A DNA stretch of 64,000 bases from Linum tenue (Eukaryota; Streptophyta; Magnoliopsida; Malpighiales; Linaceae). Below the pieces are notes generated by a model. It was not told the DNA's origin. It worked only from the letters and a program-made list of their open reading frames with translations, and searched no databases. How positions within the stretch are numbered: position 1 is the first letter of the stretch; every line of letters begins with the position of its first letter. The stretch spans positions 60,896,200 through 60,960,199 of the forward strand of contig CAMGYJ010000005.1 of NCBI GenBank assembly GCA_946122785.1, written 5' to 3'. Shown piece by piece: positions 1-10,552 of the stretch. Position numbers and translations under genes: made by a program.

Positions 1-127
1 TAAACATGGTTATCCAAATCAGAGAGGACCTCAAAGAGCCAGACCTCAAGCACATGTTGTTGCAAACACAAATACAGAGGATTTAAGTCAATAGATCAAA
101 TTCACCAAAGCAGACTACATAAAACTT

Positions 128-3100
128 ATGTCACTCATGAATGACAGTCCATCTTTTTCAGCTGCAAGTTTCATCACTACACCACCAAGATCCTCAGGTA
201 AAATTCTGCTCAATGTGAGCCACAAATCACCACATGATCAAACTTGGATCCTTGATACTGGTGTCTCAGATCACATTGTGTGTTCCTTGTACTTCTTGAC
301 TAATCATATAAGAATATACAACACATTCATCACCTTACCTACAGGAGATCAAATTCAAGCAACTCATATGGGAACAGTTACCTGTATTGCTGACTTGACT
401 CTACAGGGAGTCCTGTTTGTCCCACAATTTAGCTTCAACTTGATTTCTGTCAGCAAGCTAACCACGAACAAGTCCCTTTGCTTGACTTTTTTCTCTGATG
501 TCTGCTTGATCCAGGATATGCAGCTGAGGAGGATGACTGGTTTTGCTAAGCTCTCCCACAGCCTTTACCACCTAGAGCAACCTGTAGATATCAATCAACC
601 TAAGCATTTCTCAGCTGCCACCTCCCAAGATTTTGATATTTGGCACTTTAGACTAGGTCATGTTTCACATTCTAAAGTGCGCCTTTTGAAAAACCTTTGT
701 CCAGATATAGATACCAACAGTTCCATACCCTGTGATATCTGTCATTTTGCTAGGCAGAAGAGATTACCATTTCCTTCTAGCACTTCTGTTTGCTCAACAG
801 TCTTTTGAACTGATACATGTTGATATCTGGGGTCCAAACCCTGTACCCAGTTATGATGGTTTCAAATACTTTTTAACCATTGTTGATGATTTTACTCGAA
901 TGACTTGGTTGATTTTACTTCAAGCAAAATAAGATGCCAGGCCAAAGCTCCAAGCTTTTTGTTCTTATGTTGAAAGACAATTTCAAACAACTGTTAAGAA
1001 AATCATAAGTGACCAAGGTAGAGAATTTGAGATGGCTGAGTTTTTCAATAGAACTGGTATTCTACATGAGTTGTCTTGTGTTGAGACACCTCAACAAATA
1101 GTAGGTTGGAAAGAAAACACCAGCACATACTAGCTGTTGCCAGGGCACTCAAATTTCAAGCTAATCTTCCCCCTTCTTTTTGGAGTGATTGTGTTAAACA
1201 CTCAGTCTATCTTATCAACAGGGTTCCTACAATTGTTCTGGAGAACCAAACACCTTTCCAAAAACTTCATAACAAACCACCAGACTTATCATACCTCAAA
1301 GTCTTTGGTTGTTTGTGTTTTGCTAGCACTTTAGCTAGCCACAGAGGTAAGTTTGATTCTAGGGCCAGGAAGGGTGTGTTTATTGGCTTTCAACCTGGAA
1401 TGAAGGATTATAAGATCTATGATCTTTTTACTCATGACATTTTTGTCTATAGGGATGTCCATTTTCATGAAAATGTTTTTCCTTTCAAACACCAGAACCA
1501 AGACCAGACTTCTCCTTATGCCAACCCCATTGATCAAGCCCTCTATGATGATTCTAGTCCTACCTATCAACCCCCTTACCATAACTCACCCAATCCAGAA
1601 CCAGAACCCTTCCTCAATGACCTACATTTGGAATCAAGAGATGATGATTCCCCTCCTCATTCTCCTCCACCACCCCCGCCCCCATCACCTTCCCCTTCAC
1701 CACTTCTTCCCACCAGAAAATCAATCAGATCCAAAAGACCCCCTACACACCTTCACTTCAACAGATTTCTTCCACCAGTCATCCATGTCAGCAGTAGACT
1801 CCAAGTATCACCTACCCCTAGCTTCTGTACTTGATTATTCAAATCTCACACACAATCACCAACACTTTGTGTTGAGCATTTCTTCTCACAAGGAACCACA
1901 GACTTACAAGGAAGCCTGTCAGTTTCCTGAATGGAATGAGACTATGGCAGTTGAAACTACTGCCCTTGAGGCAAACAAGACATGGGACATAGTTGAACTT
2001 CCTGCTAGTAAAAAACCAGTTGGCAACGAATGGGTTTACAAAAACAAACATCTATCTAGGGGTGGCAGTTCGGTTATTTCGGTTATAACCAGTAACCGAT
2101 CGGCCGATTATCGATTAACCGAAATAATTATCCTCCTTACCGAACACCGACCGAAGTAGGCTTCGGCTTTTCGGTTATCTCGGTTATCGGTTAACCGAAC
2201 TAATTTTAAGACCAAAAACCATTTCGTCCAGCCTCCGATAACCGACCGAAGTTCGGTTACTTCGGTTACCGGTTAGTGGATAACTGACCGGTTATCGGTT
2301 TCACTGGTCGGGTAACCGGTAACCGAACTGCCACCCCTACATCTATCTGATGGCAGGTTGGAAAGACAGAAAGCTAGGCTAGTTTCCAAAGGCTATAGTC
2401 AGCATGAAGGGGTTAATTATCAAGATACATTTGTCCCAGTGGTCAAAATGACCCCATTAGACTTTTTCTAGCCATTACTGCTGCTCAGAATTGGCATGTT
2501 GACCAACTAGATGTGAACAATGCCTTCCTTCATGGGAATTTAGATAAGGAAGTCTACATGAAGCTTCCTCCTGGCTATATTCCTCCACCTGGATTCAAAA
2601 ACCCTATTTGTCGCCTAAAAAAGTCCATGTATGGCCTGAAACAGGCATCTCGTCAATGGTTCACTAAGCTTGCTGATAAGTTACAGTCACAGGGCTATCT
2701 TCCTAGCAAGGTTGATCATTCAAATTTCTACAAATCCTGAGGTTCCTCCAATACATGCATTCTGATATATGTGGACGATTTGGTCATTGGAGGCAACAAT
2801 TTGGAAGAAATTCTACAACTTAAGTCCTTCCTCCATCATACATTCAGCATTAAAGATTTGGGCAAGCTTAAATTCTTTCTGGGCATAGAAGTTTCTAGGA
2901 GCAGCAAAAGCATTCATATTTCACAAAGAAAATATACACTTGAAATCCTTGAAGAGGTTGATCTCCTCCATTCAAGACCTGCTACTACTCCTATGGATTA
3001 CAAAGTTCATCTCTCAGCATAACACAAAGACCCCTACACTGATCCAGAAGAGTACAGGCGATTAGTTGGGAAATTGATCTACCTAACCACTACTCGCCTT

Positions 3101-3629
3101 GACATCAGCTATGCCACACAGCAAGTAAGTCAATACATGGTTAATCCAAGTAATGATCACTTCAAAGTAGTTGTTAGAATCCTTCGTTACCTCAAGACTG
3201 CTCCTTCTAGTGGCTTGTTCTTCTCTGCAAGTTCTTCACTTCATTTGAAAGCCTTCAATGATTCTGACGGAGCTGCCTGCATTGATACAAGACGCTCTGT
3301 CATGGGGTAATGTGTCTATCTTGGTGATTCCCTCGTATCCTAAGAGCAAGAAGCAAACAACCATTTCCAGGTCGACTTGCAAGACTGAATATCGTGCTCT
3401 GGCATACGCCACCAGTGAACGTCAGTGGCTATTATATCTCCTTCAAGATTTCCAGATCCCTCATCCACAGCATGCCACTCTCTACTGAGACAATCAATCT
3501 GTCATCTTTATAGCCGAAACCCCCACTTTTCATGAGCGGACGAAGCACATCGAGCTCGATTGTCACTTTGTCCGCGAGAAGCTGCTCAATTGCACCATCA
3601 AAGTGCTTCATGTTTCCTCCACTCACCAA
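128..3629 (+). pseudogene. copia A gag-pol polyprotein remnant
   Basis: Domains in order: aspartic protease with DTGVSDH where DTGASDH is usual (about 250-280); GAG-pre-integrase zinc motif HFRLGH...CDICH (about 640-750); integrase core with HVDIWGP and SDQGREF (about 820-1040); the PPSFW/NRVPT and KVFGC segments after the integrase core (1160-1320); reverse transcriptase with DVNNAFLHG and YVDD (2340-2800); RNase H with the LADLFTKAL motif ending near 3650. Breaks: a frame change near 790, an in-frame TAA at about 929, a frame change near 1100, a hAT element at 2057-2339, a further break near 2470, stops near 2738, 3020 and 3308, and a TGA at 3486. The number of independent lesions indicates an old insertion. 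It is not expected to make protein. Confidence 0.88.
2057..2339. mobile_element. hAT-type MITE (283 bp) inside copia A
   Basis: Ends are TAGGGGTGGCAGTTCGG and its inverted complement CCGAACTGCCACCCCTA. The 8-bp sequence CATCTATC is repeated directly at 2049-2056 and 2340-2347. An 8-bp duplication with TAGGGGTG ends fits the hAT superfamily. There is no coding capacity. The interior is mostly repeats of ACCGAA, TTCGGTTA and GGTTAACCG in both orientations, so the single strand would fold heavily. It interrupts the reverse transcriptase of the copia element, so it arrived later. Confidence 0.9.
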
Positions 3630-3729
3630 CTAGCTGACCTCTTCACCAAAGCTCTCTCTCTCCAGCACCGTTTTCCTTCCTGCTCTCCAAGCTTGGCGTC
3701 CTCAATCTTTGCCCGCCAGCTTGTGGGGG

Positions 3730-4190
3730 GTATCAGGGGAACGCGAAGGATTTTCGCGCTCTGCTCCATTTGAACCTCCAACGGCTCTGAACAGAGACAT
3801 TACTCTTATAGAGAAGAAGAAGCAGAGTCTCAGTGACCGTTTCACCATCAACTGCAAATGGGAACCAGTGCGACATCGTTTCATCCTCATCTACAAAATG
3901 GAAGCAATGTGACACCGTTCCAACCTTCGTTGAAGAGAAGAGGCAACGCACGTGGAGTGATGTCGTTTCTGAAAAATGCCACTTAGTCCCCAAACTTGTT
4001 AAAGACTACCCTTTTCCTTTTTCGGTTGTACTTGCTTTACTTCCAAGCTTTGTCTTCTTCCTTGTTTTGTAAGGCTTTTGTAAACTCTTTGTGGCTTGTT
4101 CACCAGCTATATAAGTTGTGAAATGGAATGAAAGAAGTAGCGCTTTAGGGTTTGCTCGATCCATAACTTTGTTAAATTGCATTTATGTAG
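3730..4190 (+). repeat. copia A 3' LTR (3' limit approximate)
   Basis: It begins right after the G-rich polypurine tract (GTGGGGGG), as a 3' LTR should. A TATA motif (TATATAAG, 4108-4115) is placed as expected for an LTR promoter. No 5' copy is in the window, so the U5 end is a guess. Confidence 0.5.
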
Positions 4191-4293
4191 GGACAATGAA
4201 ATAAAAGCGGATTGGATTGCATAAAGTTTGAAATAATAATATAAAAATAATATGAAATTAGTTTTGTGATGCATTGATATGAATGTTCTAAGG

Positions 4294-4724
4294 TAGGGGT
4301 GGCTATACGGTCCGGTCCGGTTAAATTAACCCAAATTGATCTGGTCCAGTCCGGTCTTTTTGAAAATATAAGGACCAAAGATTGGATACAGTCCGGTCTT
4401 GACCCAGTCCGGTCCCATTCGGTCTTGATTTTATATTGAGGTTGTGTGGATTTGAGTGGCCTAAGGCCTGAAAGGGTGATGAGTTGGTTACGTTTTGTAC
4501 TAAGTGCAAAGGTTTGTGACCGTTTATGCTAATTACCCTTAAGTTCTGGGTGTTGAGCTCTCTTATCCGGTCTTTATCCAGTTTTTTATCCGGTCCCGAA
4601 CGGTTTTTTACCTCAAACCTAAGCCCAAAAATTGGATTGAATTATTTATTATCCGGTCTCGGTCCGGGTTATACAATCCGGTTTCGGATAAAACCAAAAA
4701 ACCTGGACCAAATAGCCAGCCCTA
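4294..4724. mobile_element. hAT-type MITE (431 bp)
   Basis: The left end reads TAGGGGTGGCTATACGG and the right end reads AAATAGCCAGCCCTA, an imperfect inverted pair. TTCTAAGG is duplicated exactly at 4286-4293 and 4725-4732, an 8-bp target site. The interior is a series of CCGGTC/GACCGG blocks in both orientations, a style similar to the element at 2057 but with a different unit. No open frame of note. Confidence 0.88.
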
Positions 4725-6167
4725 TTCTAAGGGGTTGTTGTGTGATATGTTCATAATGTTTGTTGAATTACCCAGTTCCTATTTGGAAAACTATCATAGT
4801 TTCTACATTTGCTAATAGTTTAGCCTTTTTTATTGTAGAGTTAATTAATTTGTTGTGTTGGGTTTTATTTTATAGAGTGCATTGCATTTAGTGTTAAGAA
4901 ATTATATTTTTCTAATTATATTATCATTATTGTGTAGAGTTAATTAATTTATTACATTTAGTTTTTTTAGTTAATTTCACTTAGTATTAATTAAGTTATT
5001 GTGTGGTTGTGATGTATTCATATAATTTATATTAGTTAAATGATGTTAGGGTTCTGGGTTTTTGTATTTACATTAGTTTAGAATGTCTTTAAAGATTTAG
5101 TTCAATCGTAATTGTAGGTAGACATGGCTTACGAGTTTGAAAGTACATACGATTACACATATTATTTCCTTAATAATGTTTGATACTCCAATTGCCACGA
5201 TGTTGTGATGGGGCAAAAACATCGCAAAGTTTCATGGTTCCATTCTAACGAAGGGCTGGAGGAAGCCACATGGGACACATCATAAGTGAAGGCTCAATAT
5301 ATGTTTTATATGTATTGCAACAGATGTAATAGGGAGAACAAGTCATACAAGCCAGATTTAATGAAGGAGAGACGTGTCAATACTAGTTTGAAAAGTACTA
5401 ATTGCATGTCCAAGGACAAACTAGCTTTTGTGGATAGTTTGAATTTTGTGTTAGAACTTTTTGATAGTAGATGATATGGATATTTGAAATTATTTATGAT
5501 TAGTAATAAAATTCACTTCTAAATTAGTCTACAAGTATATTAATAGCTTGTTATTGTAACTTCCACCCTTATTCAATTTTTTCTGCAACGAGAGTGAAAA
5601 TAGGAAGGGTATTTTTGTCTTCACAATGATCAATTTGTTTCCTATTTATTCCTAATAAAAAGTAAACATACTAGAATTTGAACCAGAGTCATTTTAAACG
5701 GTGACAAGCATCTTAACCAATCAAACTACATAGATTAGTTCTATCATTTTAAATAAAAAGTATACATGAAGCTAAAATTAAAAAATCACAGAACTTTTCA
5801 ATGGTTAGCTAAGGTCGCTAAATCTTCGCTCGGTACTGATTCATTTTTTGATACTTCGATTTTCATATTTTAATTATATTTGATACTTAATTTAAATTTC
5901 TATTTATCTTATAAATAGAGGATAACTTTAAAATCATACACCAAATATTATTGGTTCAATATTACATATCGAATTTGTATAAGCGATGTTGAACTCTTAC
6001 ATTAGTATTAGTTTATAGAACTACTATGAGGCAATCATATTCATATCTTTTTGCAAACTATATGGGGATGGGTTCTTTGAACTTTTTAGCTCAGCTAATA
6101 GTTAAGTTATAAACATCTTCCTAATCCAACATGCATGATTGGATCCAACAATTATTAGACGAGGTTG
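4725..6167. other. AT-rich intergenic DNA, no supported gene
   Basis: AT-rich DNA with short chance frames only. A 62-codon frame at 5286-5474 has no recognisable domain, and the preceding ATG at 5124 meets a stop after 19 codons. Its right part (5575-5950) belongs to a repeat that recurs at 16610-17310. Confidence 0.6.
5575..5950 (+). repeat. dispersed repeat, copy 1
   Basis: It shares ordered blocks with 16610-17310: an 'acaacgag' start, 'tttgtcttcac', a run ending in 'tcttaacca', then 'ttgatacttaat', 'tatcttataaata' and 'ggataactttaaaat'. The two copies differ in spacing and by many substitutions. Family unknown. Confidence 0.55.
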
Positions 6168-6172
6168 AGTTT

Positions 6173-6705
6173 TGTTTGTGCCTGGAATGTACCAAGCGGT
6201 TTTGTGAGACTCCACTGGCCTTGGGCGTCTTCAATGGTCGAGGGCGGTCTCCGAAACCCTGCAGAAAGGTCCTCAGGGGGTTCCTGGGACCTCCTCCGAT
6301 GCCTAAGTTAGAGAGAGAAGTGAGATATGAATAAATGAGAGAGAGAATGAAGTAGGTTGAAGTTACCATTAATGTGACCCGAGGTGGGTATTTATACTAG
6401 CGATGGTGGAGGATCAGGGCATTTAATGCCATGTCGGGCGGTCCTGTACCGCCTGATCCCTGATCCCCTGAGACTGTCAGGTTTGTACTTCTGTCAGTCT
6501 TTGTACGGACTGCTCAGAGTTTGACCTTCTCCTCCTGTCGGGCGGTTCTCTGAGGTCCCGTTGCGGGAGTGTCGGGCGTCCTTCCGGGTCAGTTTTCCTG
6601 AGGCAGGCCGCCCTTTGTGTCCATTTGGGCCGGACTTGGTTGTCTGGTGGGCTTTTAGGCAAGTCATGGGCTTGGGGCCCGTAAGTCCTAACCGCTGTCC
6701 TAACA
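6173..6705 (-). repeat. 3' LTR of the gypsy element
   Basis: 533 bp with TG/CA ends, same length as 15950-16482, and no difference found by eye. The minus-strand TATA motif (TATAAATA) is at 6389-6396. Confidence 0.96.
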
Positions 6706-7029
6706 TTTGCCCCTTAGGCGTGAGAGGCTTTATGCTTTTGCGGCTAATCGTCCTTTGCCTTTGTGAAGCGGTTTAGGGCCGCCTTGCCCCTAACTGCCTG
6801 TCCTGCCCCTGGCCGCGAGGGCCTAGAGCGGGATCGTCTGAGGGGCGGTTGTGCTCATGTTTCGCTACCTCGCTTTTGCCACTAAGCGCCACTTGACCGT
6901 TTATCGCGTCGTGGCTTGCTCGGCGTGTGCCTAAGGCTGTGACGCGTCGGGCATTGAAAGGGAATCCTTGGCGGTTTCCGCCTCCCGTTGCTTTTTTCGC
7001 AACGTGTCAGTTTTCGGGCGCGGAGCCCC

Positions 7030-7238
7030 TGACGTCAGGAGGCAAAACGTCATCTCAGAGCCTCGGTGCGCGAGCTGTGTCACTTCGGGATTTTGAATTT
7101 CCCCTTTTTCGCTTTAAATGTGTGGGGAAAAGGATTTTTTCCGCCAATTCTCCTTCTTGTTTTAGAAACCGTTCGTCTTCTTCCCTGCTCCTCCCCCTGT
7201 GAGTTGTGCAGAGCTCGTGGCCGACGACCCCTATAAAA
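7030..7238 (+). promoter_or_regulatory. Candidate promoter of the element's antisense gene
   Basis: A perfect TGACGTCA palindrome (bZIP/CRE-like site) at 7030-7037 lies about 195 bp before a TATAAAA box at 7232-7238, which is about 150 bp before the ATG at 7386. The spacing suits an independent plus-strand promoter inside the element. CAG-GTAAG at 7253 and CAG before the ATG at 7385 could also bound a leader intron, but only if transcription starts upstream of that TATA box. Inference from motifs only. Confidence 0.45.
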
Positions 7239-7385
7239 TCCGATCGGCGAATCAGGTAAGTGCCGAAACTTTCCTTTTCTGGCGGCGGAGCCTCTTTCTA
7301 TTTTCGAGCCAGCCTTGTTGACTTGCTTCTCCTTTCTTCCCGAATCGCGCCGCCGTTATTGGCGGCCGATTCTTCGTCGTCGCAG

Positions 7386-9941
7386 ATGTCTGGAGAAGCG
7401 TCGCCCCCGCCGTCCGAGGCCGGCGCGCATGGCGCCGCCGTTCGATTGAGCTCCTCCGCCGCTGAGTCCCCCCCCCCCCCCCCCCCCGTGGTTCGTCTCG
7501 AGAGGGAGCCTTCGAGCTCTGCGGCGCCATTGGCGGTCCCACTCTCGGGAAAGAAGCCTTCGGGCGCTGCTTCAACCGCCTTCGCTTCTCAAGGTACGAA
7601 ATGCTTTTCACCCATTCGAAATCCATCCGAGTGCGTGTGGGATTTGTCTGGCCTAGAGTTATTTGTTGGAAGTGCTTCTGAATTAGACGATTGTTTATTC
7701 GGGGATTATGTCAACTTGGATAACGATTGTGCTAACATGCGCCCTGTACCAGTTGGGGTTGTGGCCACGTCATCCGCTGTGGGGGATAACTTGGGTGAAT
7801 TTGAGCGGGTAGGATTAGGTAGTGTGTCGTTGGAAGAAGATGTTGAGGTAAGCAGTGATGGTGATCGCTCGGAGGCGTCTATTAGTACTGCCTCTTCTTT
7901 GGAGGTGTCGGAGTCAGGCGACCCTGAACCGCTCTTGGTAGCCGTCCATGACTCGGTTTACACTGTGTTGCACCATGCTGGGATGTGGGAAGGGGAGTCT
8001 GTCCCTTCAGGCGTGTTTGAGCAAGGTCCAAAGAGTTCACGAGCGGTTTTCAGGCCCGAGCAAGTGTTACACAGGCTGAAAGCGCTCCGCATGCCCCCTG
8101 AGTGGCAGTACGCGGTCCCTTCCAAGACCAGCCGATCTGGGTCCTGCCCTAGCGGTTGGATTCCTATCCTGGTGGAGCATGTCAAGTTGGGTTTGCGGTT
8201 CCCGCTTGACCCCATTTTGACCAAGACCCTTCATTGGTTAAATTGTACTCTTGGGCGACTTTCCCCGACGATCATCTTCCACTCAGTGATGTATCGTCTG
8301 GCCTGTGACCGCATCAAGGAAGAGCCGTCATTTGATGCTTTCAGATTGATTTACAACATCCGAGACTCGCCCAACTGTTGGTCGATCGGGAGAAGGGAGA
8401 ATGCGGTCGGGTTCATTACGGGGGCACCCAAGTTGGACTCCCCATGGTATAGAGAATATTTCTTCGCCAAGCCATCCTGGAAGTGGTATGCAGACGATTC
8501 GGAACCGCTCACGGGATACGCGTATGGTTGCAAAGATGATTGGTGTGACTCTAGTCAATTTCCTCAGTCGGTGATAGATCATGTAGACCGCATCGTCAAG
8601 GCGGTTCATTGGCGAGTCAAGCATAGTGGCCCTGATAGTGCTTACAATCTTGTCCGAGGGTTTTACGGTTAGTAGTGCAATTTTTTGTCTTTGCTTCCTA
8701 TCTTTCTCATGTAGTTCACTTATGCTTTCATTCTGCAGGTCTGAGGGAGCTGGCTGATGCCAACAGACCGCGAAGAAAGAAGACTGTGAAGACTGCTGCG
8801 GCGAAGACCGCTCGTGCTGGAAGCTCATCCGTGGCTGGAGCGACGGCCGCGACTGACCGCCCGGCGGCCTCTCCGACCCGTCCCGAAGCCGCCTCGCCTA
8901 GTGCGGCGGGCGGTGCGGCTATCCCCGTGCCTCAAGGGGCGGGGAAGAGAATTCTGCTCCCGGAGTCCACCGAGGTTGCTGCGAAGCGAGCCAAGGTTCG
9001 TGGCTCTCCATCGAAGGGTGCGAAGCGGTCTGATCGGCCAAATCTTGTGGAGGTTCCCCCGTTGGCGGCTACGGATACTGAGGCGGCCGAGCTTGCCCTG
9101 CACACCATCAGCGACCAGTTGGTGATGCCGAATCAGTACACTGCGTCTGCTCAGGGTAGTAACCGTCGACTGGCCGGGACCGCGTCGCAGCTCTTATTCG
9201 GGGTTAGTGTTGTTAGTTGTCTTGTCTTACTTAATTCCTGATTTATTACTGACCGCTTGCTTGTTTGCCTGACAGGCGCAGATTGGGTTTTCCCAGATCA
9301 TCCTCCTGAACGACCGCCTTACCAAGACGGTGGAAGATAATGCTGTCGAGATAGCGAACCTGAAGAGCAGCGCGGAGGAAGGAAGGACGGCCCTGATTGA
9401 GGAGCTGCGCCCGCAGGTTAAGAAGGAGTTCGAGGAGCAGTTGGCTCAGAGGGATAAGGCTTTGTTGGCAGAGAAAGAAGCATCTAAAGCGGTTCGCGTG
9501 GAGAAAGACCGTCTTCAGGAAAAGGTGCAGAAGTCTGGGGAGATTGAGAGGACCTTGCTTGAGGAGCAGGATGTTTTGCGTAAGAAGGTAGATGAACTTC
9601 AGTTAGAGAAGGCGACCTTACTGGTGAACCATGAGGCGGAGGTGACCGCCCTTCAGGCTGAAGCCGGGGCGGCTTACTTGCAATCTGCAGAGTTCATTGC
9701 TCAGGACAAGGCTAAGTACAAAAAGGTGGTGGGCGACGTGGTAGCTTCCATCCGTCATCTCTTTCGTGAGGAGTGTCCCGATGTTGACTGGGATTCGGAC
9801 CGCGTATGGGATGCGATTGGGCACTGGTCAGCCGCTGACGTGAACTCGGAGGCAGATGAGTCCGAGGAGGAGGGAGCAGAAGGTGGAGAGACCGCCGCCG
9901 AGGAAGGAGATGCGGCCAGTGGTGGCTCACCAAGACTCTGA
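7386..9941 (+). CDS. Antisense gene of the gypsy element: Transposase_28-like domain plus coiled coil (3 exons, 803 aa)
   Basis: It runs opposite to gag-pol, between pol and the 3' LTR. My model joins 7386-8667, 8739-9202 and 9276-9941; both introns are short, GT-AG, and keep the frame. The N-terminus is low-complexity Ser/Pro/Ala, including a proline run from an uninterrupted C tract (about 7470-7487). A globular middle (about residues 220-400: WIPILVEHVKLGLRFPLDP, then CWSIGRR and WYREYFF) resembles the family Pfam calls 'putative gypsy type transposon' (PF04195). Exon 2 is basic and Ala-rich with NLS-like KR clusters. Exon 3 is a long Glu/Lys coiled coil with an acidic tail. Antisense extra genes are known in Tat/Retand elements; their function is not known. 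The frame is fully open, consistent with the element's youth. The frame is also open upstream of 7386 back to 7260. Confidence 0.8.
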
Positions 9942-10552
9942 TTTCACCTGAATTTTCCTCTAAGACTTTTCGTTTTCCGTAAGACTTTGTTTGTCTTATG
10001 AGTAGATATGCGGGTTGGACCGCATTTGAATATTTGTGTTATTTTGGAGGACATGTGTTGATAGACCGTGTTGGGACGGTTTTACATTTGCATGGCTGTG
10101 TTTGCCCTTCGTTTTATGGTAGCGTTTATGTCTTCCTGGCCTTGTGCAAAAATTAGTCAATGATCAGGCAATGGTTTTCGCGAAGGAAGCTGGCGATGAT
10201 TAGCCGACGCGGGCTCTTTCTTATTGTTTTGGAGGCCGCGTTGGAGCGGTTAAGGGCTTGGCTGCCATTTCGCGAAATGCTATATAAAGTGGGTCGCCAC
10301 CTAGTGTGTGCGCGGCTCTTATAGACTTTCACGGGACCCTTGCCTATTTGCGAGCTTAAGTGTGCGTGAACTAGGTGTGCGGCTTTGTGCAGCCGATGGA
10401 GTTCTTGCTCATTACGTGTTTGAGCTATGTATGGCCTCGAGAGAGTCGGAACCTTGGCCGATGATAGAGACAAGTGTATTACTGATGAGCAAAAGCGGTC
10501 ACTTAGTAGCGACCGATACACTGTTTTAAGTGGAAAGAGGGTTCTCGAACCA
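9942..10552. other. Gap between the convergent pol and antisense genes
   Basis: About 610 bp inside the gypsy element with no supported coding region. It presumably holds the 3' ends of both transcripts. Confidence 0.5.

Larger units (their letters stand above)
1..4190 (+). mobile_element. Ty1/copia retrotransposon A, 3' part, decayed
   Basis: The window opens inside a copia-type element read on the plus strand. The order protease, integrase, reverse transcriptase, RNase H, as translated across frames, is diagnostic of Ty1/copia. The first bases look like the end of a gag nucleocapsid region. The 5' LTR and most of gag lie outside the window. A polypurine tract (about 3720-3729) ends the internal region, and the presumed 3' LTR follows. 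The coding region has several frameshifts, a stop at about 929 and a DNA transposon inserted at 2057, so it cannot be autonomous. The 3' limit is approximate because no second LTR is available for comparison. Confidence 0.85.

Noticed and set aside
5286..5474. 62-codon frame as a small gene
   Set aside because: No domain, promoter, splice context or homologous copy visible; within chance length for this DNA.
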